Positions 16,525 through 25,365 of a DNA stretch of 38,109 nt are shown in pieces. Position 1 is the stretch's first letter; each line of letters begins with the position of its first letter. The stretch is from positions 1 through 38,109 of the forward strand of contig JAKFDK010000141.1 of assembly GCA_036676195.1 (NCBI GenBank). The letters run 5' to 3'. The stretch is from JAKFDK01 sp036676195 (lineage in GTDB: Bacteria > Bacillota > Sulfobacillia > Symbiobacteriales > ZC4RG38). The position numbers and the translations under genes were made by a program. Below the pieces are notes generated by a model. The model did not search any database, was not told the origin of the DNA, and was given only the letters and a program-made list of their open reading frames with translations.

Positions 16525-18729
16525 TTGCAACCAACAGTGAAAACGGCCCGTTCTGCCTCCCTCTTTGAAGTGGTGGCAGCCCGAGCCTGGAATCTGCTGA
16601 ATGAAGGGAAAGCCTTTCACCCCATTTTTGCCGCCGGCGTGTTCCTCCTGTACCACGCCCACGCGGTTGCGGACGGCAACCTGCCTGCGATCGGAGCCGG
16701 CCTGATGGCCGGTCTGCCGGCAGCGGCCGTTTACGTTTTATACGACTTTCCCCTTCACTTAAGATGGCTGCTGTGGGCGCCCCTGTTTGGCTGGCTTGCC
16801 CTGTACCGCCCGGCTGATCCGTGGCTGCTAACGCTGGCGCTGGCGCTGCATCTGTTTTTCACGATCTTCTTCTGGGGCAGCTTCTACTACCACCTGCGCA
16901 TCGGCATTCCGCTGACCAATTTCAAGCGCTTCTGGCGGCTGGTCCTGGAGAACAGCGACAGCACGTCGGGCAATTTCCAGGAGCAGATCCCCAAAGCATT
17001 CCTCACGCTGAGCATCATGGAATGGGCGGCCCGCCAGATCGACGGGGGCGCCCCGCTGCCGGCGCTCTGGCCGGCCGCCGCCTTCGCCCTGGGACTGTTC
17101 GTGTATGCCTGGACCGCCCACAAGGCGTTCTTTACCTGGAAGCCGGCGCCGCCGGCCAACCCGCCGCACCCGGTCCGCACTGAACCAAAGGCGAAACGGG
17201 TCTACGCCGTGGTGATCGACGGCTGCCGGCCCGACAAGCTCCGGCTGGCCAGTACCCCCTTCCTCGACAGTCTGGCCGCCCGAGGCACGACCTTCACCCG
17301 GATGGAGACGGTCTACCCGGCCCGCACCGTCGTCTGCTTCTCCTCGATGCTGACCGGTGCCCTTCCCGAAACCCACGGCATGCGCAGCAACCTGGTACTG
17401 TCGCTGGGGGTCAAGTGCGAGTCGATCTTCGACACCCTGCGGGCGGCGGGCAAGAAAGGAATCCTGTACGCCTGCGCCCACCTGATCGACGCCTTTGGCT
17501 CCGACTGTCAGTCATTCACCGCCGTCGCCCATAACGACCGGGTAGACGGCGGAATCATGGCCAGAGCCAGGGAGATTGTCGCCGCCGAGAACCCCGATCT
17601 GTTCGTGGTGCAACTGATCGCCACCGATCAAACCGGCCACAGCCTCGGCGTGCACAATCCCGAGTATCTGGAGAAAATCAGCGAGAGCGACGCCCTGATC
17701 GCTTCCTTTTATCGCTGGCTCGAAGAGCAGGGCCTCCTGGAAGATGCCGTCTTCCTCGTCATGGCCGACCACGGCCAGTCCCGGGGCATCGGCGGACACG
17801 GGCATATAGACGAAGGCGAGCGGTACGTGCCGTTTATCCTCGCCGGGAGCGGCATCGCCGCAGGGCGGGTGGTGGAGACGCCGCACAACATCGTCTCCCT
17901 GGCGCCCACCATCGCCGGCCTGCTGGGGGCCAGACCTCCGGCCGCTGCCCACGGCCCGGTTTTAACCGAAGCCCTGGCGGCGACGCCCTTGCGGATGCGG
18001 GAGGAAAAGTTGCTGGTGGTGATCCCGGCCCGGAATGAAGAGCGCACCGTCGGCGACGTGGTCCGTCAGGTTCCCCGCCAGTTCCTGCCTGGTCTGAAGG
18101 TAGAGGTGCTGGTGGTAAATGACGGCTCCACCGACCGGACGGCTGCCGTGGCCCGGGAGGCCGGTGCGGACCATCTCGTTTCCGGCCCGGCCCGGGGGCT
18201 GGGCGCCTGTATCCGGTTCGGCTTCCGCCGGGCCTATGAGCTGGGCGCCGATTACGTGGTGATGATCGACGCCGACGGGGAGTATCCGCCGGACCAGATT
18301 CCGGAGGTGCTGGCCCCGCTCCGGCTGGACATGGCCGACTACGTCCTGGGCTCCCGCTTTCTCGGGTACATCCGGCGGATGCGGCTCATCCGGCGCCTGG
18401 GGAACTACGCCTTTACGTGGTTGCAGTCGCTGCTGCTCCGCCGGTGGATCAGCGACGGCCAGACCGGCATGCGGGCCCTCAACCGGGCAGCGCTGCGGGA
18501 CCTCCACCTGGTCAGCGACTACAATTATGCACAGGTCATGACCCTGAACCTGCTCAGACAAGGCTTCCGGCTGGCCGAGGTGCCGATCACCTACTCGGCC
18601 CACCCGGACCCTGCCCGCTCGTTTGTCCAATTCGTCCCCTATATGAAGAACGTACTGACCGCCATTTGGCGGGAGATGCTCCGGGATCCCCGGCCCGGGT
18701 CGCAGGCGGCCAGGCCGATCAATCGATAA
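16525..18729 (+). CDS. Membrane phosphodiesterase-GT2 glycosyltransferase fusion
   Basis: A 734-aa protein with three parts. Residues ~30-205 hold about five hydrophobic helices. Residues ~225-485 are an alkaline-phosphatase-superfamily phosphodiesterase with metal/nucleophile residues Asp232, Thr268, Asp368, His372, Asp415, His416 and a G-G-H-G-H at ~423-427. Residues ~494-730 are a GT2 domain of the dolichyl-phosphate-mannose-synthase type (I-P-A-R-N-E-E, N-D-G-S-T-D, and D-A-D at 582-584). The frame is open from 16438, but that region holds the promoter and Fur box. AGAGGG lies 6 nt before the TTG at 16525. No membrane segment separates the two catalytic domains, so both should face the cytoplasm. 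First gene of the rightward operon. Confidence 0.85.
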   Translation: MQPTVKTARSASLFEVVAARAWNLLNEGKAFHPIFAAGVFLLYHAHAVADGNLPAIGAGLMAGLPAAAVYVLYDFPLHLRWLLWAPLFGWLALYRPADPWLLTLALALHLFFTIFFWGSFYYHLRIGIPLTNFKRFWRLVLENSDSTSGNFQEQIPKAFLTLSIMEWAARQIDGGAPLPALWPAAAFALGLFVYAWTAHKAFFTWKPAPPANPPHPVRTEPKAKRVYAVVIDGCRPDKLRLASTPFLDSLAARGTTFTRMETVYPARTVVCFSSMLTGALPETHGMRSNLVLSLGVKCESIFDTLRAAGKKGILYACAHLIDAFGSDCQSFTAVAHNDRVDGGIMARAREIVAAENPDLFVVQLIATDQTGHSLGVHNPEYLEKISESDALIASFYRWLEEQGLLEDAVFLVMADHGQSRGIGGHGHIDEGERYVPFILAGSGIAAGRVVETPHNIVSLAPTIAGLLGARPPAAAHGPVLTEALAATPLRMREEKLLVVIPARNEERTVGDVVRQVPRQFLPGLKVEVLVVNDGSTDRTAAVAREAGADHLVSGPARGLGACIRFGFRRAYELGADYVVMIDADGEYPPDQIPEVLAPLRLDMADYVLGSRFLGYIRRMRLIRRLGNYAFTWLQSLLLRRWISDGQTGMRALNRAALRDLHLVSDYNYAQVMTLNLLRQGFRLAEVPITYSAHPDPARSFVQFVPYMKNVLTAIWREMLRDPRPGSQAARPINR

Positions 18730-18751
18730 TGCAGGTAAATCAGAGGTGACT

Positions 18752-19768
18752 GTGACGTTGCGTTATGGCATGCGAATCCTGGTACTGCTCGTCTGCTTCA
18801 GTCTGTTCCTGCCCGTCCGGGCGGCGTGGGCCTACTCGTACGGCCCGTCCGAAACCGAACCGCTCGCCGATGCTTACAAGAATGTCGTTGCCGCTGCCAA
18901 CAAAGGAGACTGGAGTGCGGCCGCCGCCGCCTACGCCGAGGTCCGCAAAGAGGTTGAAAAGGATGCCGGCGGCCCGGCCGCCACGGCAGCCGTCCAGGCT
19001 GCCATCGGCGCCCGGAACCCGGAAATCGTCGCCCAGGCCATGCGCGGCATCGTATACCTGAACCTGAAGCGCCGTCTCACCTTCGGTCGCAATGCGATCA
19101 ACGAGTACGCCACGGCCAAAACCCTGGTGAACCGGGCCACCGTCACCTACACCGATGGGATGAGCCCTTACGTCAAGGGCATTGACGCCAAACTGGACGC
19201 CGCTGCCCAGGCCCACCTGGAAAAGGCGTTTGACGCCCTGGGCAACCCCGGCGTGCTGGGGGTGGGCGCGGTCGCCCCCAAGCCTGACCTTTATGACAGC
19301 CACATGAACGAGCTGCTGGCCAGCCTGCAGCCGCACTTCCCGACTGACTTTGCCGCCATTGCCACGGCGGCGGCGGCGGCGCCGGTTGCTGCCGAACCGA
19401 AGCCGGAGCCCAAGGCGCCTGCTGCCACAGCGACTACGGACCCGGCGCAGTCCGGCACCGCCCAGACCAGTCCGGCCGGTACCGCCGGGACGGAACCCAA
19501 GGCCGAACCCAAAGCCGAACCCAGGGCCGCGTCTGAGTCAGAGCCCAAGAAAGCGCCCGAGACTGCGCCCAACACGCAGCCGGGCACTGCCGCCGGTGCC
19601 CAGACGGCCGGCGGAAGTGCCCCCACCGCCTCCGGACCCACCTCCGCACCCGCCCCAGACCAAGCGGCACCGGCGGCATCGTCCGGCATCGGACTCGGCT
19701 GGTACCTGCTCGGGGCGGCCGCCCTGGCCGGGGTTGTGCTGGTCCTCCGCTTCCGGGCCAGGTCCTAG
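18752..19768 (+). CDS. Secreted, C-terminally membrane-anchored helical protein
   Basis: Unrecognised 338-aa surface protein. A signal peptide (cut after A-W-A near residue 27) precedes a helical domain of ~150 residues. This contains N-L-K-R-R-L-T-F and Y-V-K-G-I-D, resembling the repeats of the next gene. Then comes a ~100-residue Ala/Pro/Glu/Lys linker with K-A-E-P repeats. A C-terminal hydrophobic helix and R-F-R-A-R-S tail anchor it. AGAGG is 5 nt before the GTG at 18752; a GTG at 18746 and a TTG at 18758 are alternatives. It lies 22 nt after the fusion gene. Being under a Fur promoter, it may serve iron capture at the wall, but no metal motif is obvious. Confidence 0.75.
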   Translation: MTLRYGMRILVLLVCFSLFLPVRAAWAYSYGPSETEPLADAYKNVVAAANKGDWSAAAAAYAEVRKEVEKDAGGPAATAAVQAAIGARNPEIVAQAMRGIVYLNLKRRLTFGRNAINEYATAKTLVNRATVTYTDGMSPYVKGIDAKLDAAAQAHLEKAFDALGNPGVLGVGAVAPKPDLYDSHMNELLASLQPHFPTDFAAIATAAAAAPVAAEPKPEPKAPAATATTDPAQSGTAQTSPAGTAGTEPKAEPKAEPRAASESEPKKAPETAPNTQPGTAAGAQTAGGSAPTASGPTSAPAPDQAAPAASSGIGLGWYLLGAAALAGVVLVLRFRARS

Positions 19769-19817
19769 GCCAGGGTGCCGAACTTATACACATTCTTGTT
19801 TGGGAGGAACCCTACAC

Positions 19818-21317
19818 ATGTCTCTCGTTCGTAAACTCGTGGTCAGCGTGGTTACCGCCTCGGTTGTGCTCGTCAGTGTCCCCAGCGTGTATGCGGCAGC
19901 GCCCCCGGTGAAGACCGACGTCTCCTCACAGCAGGCCAGGGTAACGGCCTTCCAGGATATCGTCGGCCTGGCCAAGGCCCCCACCGTTGACTGGGCCGCC
20001 CTGCGTGCTGCCTACCGGACCAAGCTGCAGGAGACCGTGAAGGCCCGTGACACCGAGTACAAGGAGACCATCAACGAGAGCATCGAGGCGTTCATCAACG
20101 CCGGTGAGGCCGGCCAGATCTCCCAGGCGGTTGTCACCCAGTTGATCGACAAGACGCTCCAGAAGGTCTTTACCCTGAACGTCAAGCATGAGTTCACCAA
20201 GGCCAAGGAAAAGGCCGAGGCCGGTGACACCGCCGGTGCCCTCCACCATATCGACGAGGCGATCGCTTACTTTGAAGCTGTCCGCGGCACCGTGCAGAAG
20301 CGTGACAAGGCATTTGGCACCACCCTGGAGGACCAGATCGATTCTGCCCTCAGCCAGGCCCAGGCAGCCGCCGAGACCGGCGACCTGAAGATGCTCTACT
20401 TCCTCCAGCCCGCCGTCACCCACAACCTCGTCCTCACCTTCTACATGGGCATCAGCGGCTATGCCGACAAGATCGAGGCCGGCGCCGCCGCCGGCAAAGA
20501 CGAGTCTGTGCACATGGCCGAAGGCTGGGCCTTCTTCCAGTCGATCCGCGGCAACGTCGGCAAGAAGACCCCGGATCTCCGTGACTTCGTGGAAACCCGC
20601 CTGAACCCGGTCAGTGGCAATCCTGCCCTGGTGAAGGGCGAAGAAATCAAGAACGCCATGACCGCCGGCCTCTTCGGCTATGTCCAGAACTATACCGTTG
20701 AGTATGAGAAGAACTGGGACAACAACAAGCGGTTCCACGCCCTGGCTGAGGGGGCCGTTATCGCTCAGGGCCTGGAAAAGCAGGCCGGCGCCGCCCTGGG
20801 CGCCGAGGCGCAGTCCAAGTTCGCCGCCGCCGTTCAGGGCTGGGTGAAGGCGACCCTGGCCGACGATCGGGCCGCCGCCGCCGCTGAGGCCAAGGTGGTG
20901 CAGGAGATCGCCCAGGCAGCCCAGTTGAAGCTGGCTGCCGCCCCCGCCGACTCGATTCAGCTCCAGATCGGCAGCGGCACTGTCAAGTCCTTTGGCAAGT
21001 GGCTGGCCATCGATGCCGCTGCCAAGATCGAGGACGGCCGCACCCTGGTCCCTGTCCGCTTCGTCAGCGAGGCCCTGGGCGCCGAAGTGAAGTGGCATGA
21101 CGCCTTTGGCGTGGCCTCCGTGGTGGCCAATGGCCAGGTGATCCTCCTGCAGCCGGGTAACAAGCAGGTCTCTGTGAACGGAAAGAGCATCGAACTCGAC
21201 GTGCCGGCCAAGAGCGAGAACGGCCGCCTGTTGGTGCCGGCCCGCTTCATCGTCGAGAACCTGAACGCCAAGGTCGACTGGAATGAAGCGACCCGGACCT
21301 TCACCATCACCAAGTAA
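19818..21317 (+). CDS. Secreted helical-repeat protein with copper-amine-oxidase-N-like C-terminal domain
   Basis: A 499-aa exported protein. The signal peptide ends near A-Y-A-A. Residues ~30-370 contain three degenerate copies of a ~80-residue helical unit (marked by E-A-x-x-Y/F-F-x-x-x-R-G-x-V), also found once in the preceding protein. The last ~115 residues are two copper-amine-oxidase N-terminal-like (PF07833-type) repeats with R-T-L-V-P-V-R-F-V and R-L-L-V-P-A-R-F-I. Such domains are common on Firmicute surface proteins and usually serve wall association, not oxidation. GGGAGG precedes the ATG. Function unknown; co-transcription with fbpA suggests a link to iron starvation. Confidence 0.78.
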   Translation: MSLVRKLVVSVVTASVVLVSVPSVYAAAPPVKTDVSSQQARVTAFQDIVGLAKAPTVDWAALRAAYRTKLQETVKARDTEYKETINESIEAFINAGEAGQISQAVVTQLIDKTLQKVFTLNVKHEFTKAKEKAEAGDTAGALHHIDEAIAYFEAVRGTVQKRDKAFGTTLEDQIDSALSQAQAAAETGDLKMLYFLQPAVTHNLVLTFYMGISGYADKIEAGAAAGKDESVHMAEGWAFFQSIRGNVGKKTPDLRDFVETRLNPVSGNPALVKGEEIKNAMTAGLFGYVQNYTVEYEKNWDNNKRFHALAEGAVIAQGLEKQAGAALGAEAQSKFAAAVQGWVKATLADDRAAAAAEAKVVQEIAQAAQLKLAAAPADSIQLQIGSGTVKSFGKWLAIDAAAKIEDGRTLVPVRFVSEALGAEVKWHDAFGVASVVANGQVILLQPGNKQVSVNGKSIELDVPAKSENGRLLVPARFIVENLNAKVDWNEATRTFTITK

Positions 21318-21321
21318 CTCC

Positions 21322-22812
21322 ATGAATAGCCCGGAGGGCGGCGGTGATACCGCCGCCCCGTTCCCGCTCTCCGGAGCGGACCTGCTCCTGGCCCTCCTGC
21401 TCACGGCCGGCGCCCTGGCCCTGCGCCTGCCCTTCATCGCTCCCCACCCCCAGGGCTGGGACTCCATCGACTTTGCCCTCGCCCTCGCCCGGTACGACCT
21501 GCTGGCCATGCAGCCCCACTTCCCCGGTTACCCGGTCTTCATCTGGCTGGGGCGGCTGGCGCAGGTCTGGCAGCCGGATCCGTTCCTCGCCCTGGCCGGC
21601 GTGAGCGCCGCAGCCGGGGCCCTGGCCATCGGGGCGGCCTGCCTGCTGGGAACCGCCATGGGTGGCCGGACGACCGGCCTGGCGACAGCGGCCTGGCTGG
21701 CGCTCAGCCCGCTCGCCTGGCTGATCAGCGGGCAGGCGATGTCCGACAGCCTTGGCCTGCTGGGGTGTATACTCTTCCTGCTGGCCGCCTGGCGGTACCA
21801 CCGCACCGGCCGTACCTGGCCGGCGGCGCTGAGCGGCCTGGCGCTGGGGCTGACCCTGGGTGTACGGCTGTCCTACTTTCCCCTGGGGCTCACGCTCCTG
21901 GTCCTGGTACTCCGGCGCCGTTCCTGGCGGGGGTTCGGAGCCGCCCTGCTCGGCGGGCTGGCGGGTATGGTGCCGTGGCTGCTGTGGCTGGTCGCCCGGG
22001 AAGGGGCAGGCCGGCTGCTGGAGCTGGGGGTCCGCTTCACCGGCGGCCATCTGACCGACTGGGGCGGAGCGGTGGGCGCACCCCACGCCGCCGCGGCCCG
22101 CGGCCACCTGTTCCACTGGCGCAACTGGCTGGGCCTCGGGCTGGGCGGCCCCGCCGTTCACCCGCTGCCGGGCTGGGGGGTGCTGCTGCTCCTGGGTGTG
22201 GGGTTGGGCCTGGGCTGGCGCCGGCTGGACGCCCGGTTCACCCTGGCCTGGCTGCTGCCCTACCTGGCCTGGGCCTACTGGGGGCAGAACCCGGATAATC
22301 CGCGGCACCTGGTACCCATCCTGCCGGTGGTCATGCTCTATGCCGCCCGGGGGTTGCGGGAACTGCGGATGCCACTGCGGTGGGCCGCCGGGCTGCTGCT
22401 GTCCGGCGCCCTGGCTGCGGCCGCCCTGCCTCTGGTCCGGGCGCAGGCGGCGGTGCCGCCGCCCATGGTCCGGCTTGCCCACTACCTGCGGCAAGAGCGG
22501 ACGGCCCCTGTCTTTGTCTGGGAAGAGGAGCGGGCGATCAAGTACTACAGCCCGGGGGTGACCGTTTTCCGGCTGCGCCGGCCGGCCCACTTTGAGCAGG
22601 TGCTTTTTGCCCTGCCACACCGGCCGCAACGGGTACTGGCCACCTCGGCCTTTCTGAACGGGCTGGGGGAGGCCGGTACGGAGATCAGGCGCCACTTCCG
22701 GCCGGTGGCACAGTTCCAGGGTGACCCGCTGATCTACACCACTTACCACGACATCACCCTGTACGAAGCCGGCCCAGACCTGTACGCCGCGTTCAGCGGC
22801 CCCCGCCGCTGA
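21322..22812 (+). CDS. GT-C/ArnT-PMT-like polyprenyl-phosphate-sugar glycosyltransferase
   Basis: Integral membrane protein of 496 aa with about ten helices, then a soluble C-terminal part of ~130 residues. The first outer loop has W-D-S-I-D-F and H-F-P-G-Y-P-V, the acidic-residue pattern of GT-C enzymes (GT39/GT83-like) that take sugar from a polyprenyl-phosphate carrier. The GT2 domain three genes upstream could make that carrier sugar. The ATG at 21322 lies 4 nt after the previous stop and has no clear ribosome site; a 10-bp stem with 3-nt loop (21336-21358) follows it within the gene. The acceptor could be one of the neighbouring surface proteins (inference). Confidence 0.75.
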   Translation: MNSPEGGGDTAAPFPLSGADLLLALLLTAGALALRLPFIAPHPQGWDSIDFALALARYDLLAMQPHFPGYPVFIWLGRLAQVWQPDPFLALAGVSAAAGALAIGAACLLGTAMGGRTTGLATAAWLALSPLAWLISGQAMSDSLGLLGCILFLLAAWRYHRTGRTWPAALSGLALGLTLGVRLSYFPLGLTLLVLVLRRRSWRGFGAALLGGLAGMVPWLLWLVAREGAGRLLELGVRFTGGHLTDWGGAVGAPHAAAARGHLFHWRNWLGLGLGGPAVHPLPGWGVLLLLGVGLGLGWRRLDARFTLAWLLPYLAWAYWGQNPDNPRHLVPILPVVMLYAARGLRELRMPLRWAAGLLLSGALAAAALPLVRAQAAVPPPMVRLAHYLRQERTAPVFVWEEERAIKYYSPGVTVFRLRRPAHFEQVLFALPHRPQRVLATSAFLNGLGEAGTEIRRHFRPVAQFQGDPLIYTTYHDITLYEAGPDLYAAFSGPRR

Positions 22813-22879
22813 CAGCAACTGCCCCTTGATCTGCAACTGCACAGGATTCTGATTAACCTTTGGTTGGGAGGAACCACGC

Positions 22880-23947
22880 ATGTTCGCAACCCGCACCGGG
22901 CTGAAAATGTCGGCCCTGGTGGCATCCGCTGCCCTCCTGCTCGCCGGCTGTTCGGGCGGCAAGCCCGCCCCCGGCACAACGCCGGAGGCCGCCCCCGCCG
23001 GCGGCGGCGGCAAGAAGGAGATTGTCCTCTACCTGGGCGGCGGCGAGTACATGATCAAGCCGCTGACCGATGCCTTCACCAAGGAGACCGGCATTGCGGT
23101 GAAGGTGCGTACCGGGAGCGCCACCGAGCTGGCTAACCAGGTGGGCGAGGAAAAGAGCAATCCGCAGGCGGATGTGTTCTGGGCCAACGACGCCGGCACC
23201 ATGGAAGTGCTGCGCATGAACAATCTGCTGGTACCCAACCAATCGCCGACCCTGGAGAAGGTCCCCAAGGACCTGAAGGCCGAGGACGGCTCCTGGGTGG
23301 CGGTGACCCTGCGGGCCCGGGTGATCATGTATAACACCAACCTGGTCAAGGATAAGAGCCAGTTGCCCAAGTCAGTCTTCGATCTGACCGACCCGAAGTG
23401 GAAGGGCAAGATCGCCATGGGCAAGAGCACCTCGGAATACACCATCGGCAACGTGACCGCCCTGCGGATGCTGGTGGGGGAAGAGAAGACGACCACCTTC
23501 CTGCAAGCCCTGATGAAGAACGAGCCCACCTATCTGCGCAGCGACAGCATGGTCCGTCAGGCCGTGGGCCGGGGCGAGTTTGCCCTGGGCTGGGTCAACC
23601 ATTACTACTACTTCTGGGAAAAGGCCGACGGTTCAGCGGTCGATGCGGTGTGGCCTGACCAGGGCCCCACCGAAATCGGCAGCCCGGTCAACATCCGCGG
23701 CATCGGCATCGTGCAGGGGCGGCCGAACTACGAACTGGCCCGGCAGTTCGTGGAATACCTGCTCCGGCCCGAAATACAGAAGGAAATTGCGGAACGGAAC
23801 TGGGAGATCCCGTCCATTCCCGGCGTCCCCTCGCCGGCGGGGGTGCCGAACCTCGACGGGTTCAAGCGGTCCGAACTCAACCTCACCGTTTACGGCCAGG
23901 AATGGTCCAACACCATCAACCTGATCGAGAAGATCGGCCTGCCCTGA
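22880..23947 (+). CDS. fbpA: Fe3+ (FbpA-like) ABC transporter substrate-binding lipoprotein
   Basis: Iron-binding lipoprotein of 355 aa. The signal peptide ends in L-L-A-G-C (Cys ~24), followed by a Pro/Ala/Gly linker. The mature domain shows the class features Y-L-G-G-G-E-Y, T-G-I-A-V-K-V-R-T-G-S-A-T-E-L, Q-A-D-V-F-W-A-N-D-A-G and a W-V-N-H-Y-Y-Y stretch holding the tyrosines that usually coordinate Fe3+. GGGAGGAACC precedes the ATG, the same leader as at 19802. The permease and ATPase are in the divergent operon, so the transporter is split between two transcripts. Confidence 0.9.
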   Translation: MFATRTGLKMSALVASAALLLAGCSGGKPAPGTTPEAAPAGGGGKKEIVLYLGGGEYMIKPLTDAFTKETGIAVKVRTGSATELANQVGEEKSNPQADVFWANDAGTMEVLRMNNLLVPNQSPTLEKVPKDLKAEDGSWVAVTLRARVIMYNTNLVKDKSQLPKSVFDLTDPKWKGKIAMGKSTSEYTIGNVTALRMLVGEEKTTTFLQALMKNEPTYLRSDSMVRQAVGRGEFALGWVNHYYYFWEKADGSAVDAVWPDQGPTEIGSPVNIRGIGIVQGRPNYELARQFVEYLLRPEIQKEIAERNWEIPSIPGVPSPAGVPNLDGFKRSELNLTVYGQEWSNTINLIEKIGLP

Positions 23948-23957
23948 CCAGGCAGCG

Positions 23958-23996
23958 AAGGCCCTCCATCCCGCATGGCGCGGGGTGGAGGGCCTT
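23958..23996. terminator. Terminator between fbpA and the MFS gene
   Basis: Seventeen base pairs (23958-23974 with 23980-23996; one G-T pair) and a 5-nt loop, placed 11 nt after fbpA and 2 nt from the stop of the convergent MFS gene. It can serve both strands. Confidence 0.8.
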
Positions 23997-23997
23997 G

Positions 23998-25254
23998 TCA
24001 TACTTCCCGCCGCCACTTCGTAAAGGCGGCCAGGACCATACCGGCCAGGTAGCTGACGCTGATCACGGAAAAAGCGGTGGCAAAGCCATGGGCGTCGATG
24101 AGCCAGCCAGTGATGGCGGTCCAGATCGGGCCGGAAATGAAGCCGATGAAGAAGTACAGGCTGAAGGCCACGTCCGTGAGGTGAATGGGTACCGCCTCGC
24201 TGACCATGGCCTGGGTCAGCGAGCCGCGGGAATTGACCACGGCACCGAACAGGACCAGGTTCAGCAGCAGCCAGACGGTCACGCCGTGGTGGGTCAGCAG
24301 CCAGAGGGTGGTGAGGGTGGAGAAGAACAGCGTGGCCTGCGTCACGGCCTTGCGGCTGGTCCGGTCATAAAGCCAGCCGATGGCCACGGGGCCGAGCAGG
24401 CCGCCGAGCTGGTAGACCATCACCAGGATCGAGGCGGTGCCCACCTTCACGCCCAGGGTGGCCATGAAGAAGGGAACCAGAAAAGCCACGTTGACACCGG
24501 TGCCGCGACCGGCGGCGCCGGCCATCTGGATCAGCGAGATCAGCATCACATTGCGGTTCTTCAGGCAGGTCACGTAGTCCTGGAAGGCGCCTTTGATTGG
24601 CGCCCTGGCGCGGTCGGCCGGCCTGGCCACCATGTCGCGCAGGAAAAAGTATGACAAGCCCATCACCATGCTCGGAACCGCCACAATGAAGAAGACCGTG
24701 CGCCAGCCAAAGAAGTACAGCAGGCCGCCGGCGATGGCGGGGGCCACCAAACTGCCCAGGTTGCCGGCGGTGTTGTGATAGGTGAGGATCCGGCCCCGGG
24801 CATTCGGATAGCAACTGACCAGGATCGAGGAGCCGACAGGGTGCTGGGCGCTGGATCCCAGGCCCGCGAAGGCCCGGGAAGCCACAAGATGAAAGAAATT
24901 CTGGGCCAGGCCGGTGGTGAAAACGCAGAACCCCAGCACGACGTTGCCCACGCCCAGCAGCACCGACCGCTGGACATGGCGGGAAAGGATGCCGTACAGG
25001 ACCTCGCACCCCTGAGCCGCCACCTGGTAGAGGGTCTGCAAGAGGCCGATGCCGAGGTAGGTGAAACCCAGTTCTGCCATCATGATCGGGTACAGGACCG
25101 AGACCATGCCGCTCTGCAGGTGGTTCAGCAGATGCGAGAAACCGACAATGCCCATGACGGTGCGGTTCCGGTCCGGGGTACGTTCGCCTTGCGGCGGTGA
25201 TTCCGCTCCGACTGTCGTGACCGGGTTGGCGGCGGATGCTGTGGCGTTATCCAA
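23998..25254 (-). CDS. MFS transporter, fosmidomycin-resistance (Fsr)-like
   Basis: Twelve-helix carrier of 418 aa. The opening G-F-S-H-L-L-N-H and the fifth-helix region G-L-G-S-S-A-Q-H-P-V-G are like the Fsr/COG2223-type MFS group. The central loop (~190-215) is charged. The frame is open to 25287, but GGGAGG lies about 10 nt before the TTG at 25254. The gene is 111 nt downstream of the sigma54 activator gene in the same direction, so co-transcription is possible. No GG-N10-GC sigma54 element is seen in that gap. Substrate unknown. Confidence 0.82.
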   Translation of the reverse strand: MDNATASAANPVTTVGAESPPQGERTPDRNRTVMGIVGFSHLLNHLQSGMVSVLYPIMMAELGFTYLGIGLLQTLYQVAAQGCEVLYGILSRHVQRSVLLGVGNVVLGFCVFTTGLAQNFFHLVASRAFAGLGSSAQHPVGSSILVSCYPNARGRILTYHNTAGNLGSLVAPAIAGGLLYFFGWRTVFFIVAVPSMVMGLSYFFLRDMVARPADRARAPIKGAFQDYVTCLKNRNVMLISLIQMAGAAGRGTGVNVAFLVPFFMATLGVKVGTASILVMVYQLGGLLGPVAIGWLYDRTSRKAVTQATLFFSTLTTLWLLTHHGVTVWLLLNLVLFGAVVNSRGSLTQAMVSEAVPIHLTDVAFSLYFFIGFISGPIWTAITGWLIDAHGFATAFSVISVSYLAGMVLAAFTKWRREV

Positions 25255-25365
25255 GGTGATAAAACCTCCCAGCACCCGTGTTATCAAATTCAGGGCACCT
25301 GTTCAAGTTCTACAATTGCTTTATATGCATTATTTGCGACATTAGTTTTCTCCCGGCACTGCCGG

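Noticed and set aside
25255..25365. Sigma54 promoter for the MFS gene
   Set aside because: No GG-N10-GC pair with the surrounding consensus occurs on the minus strand here.
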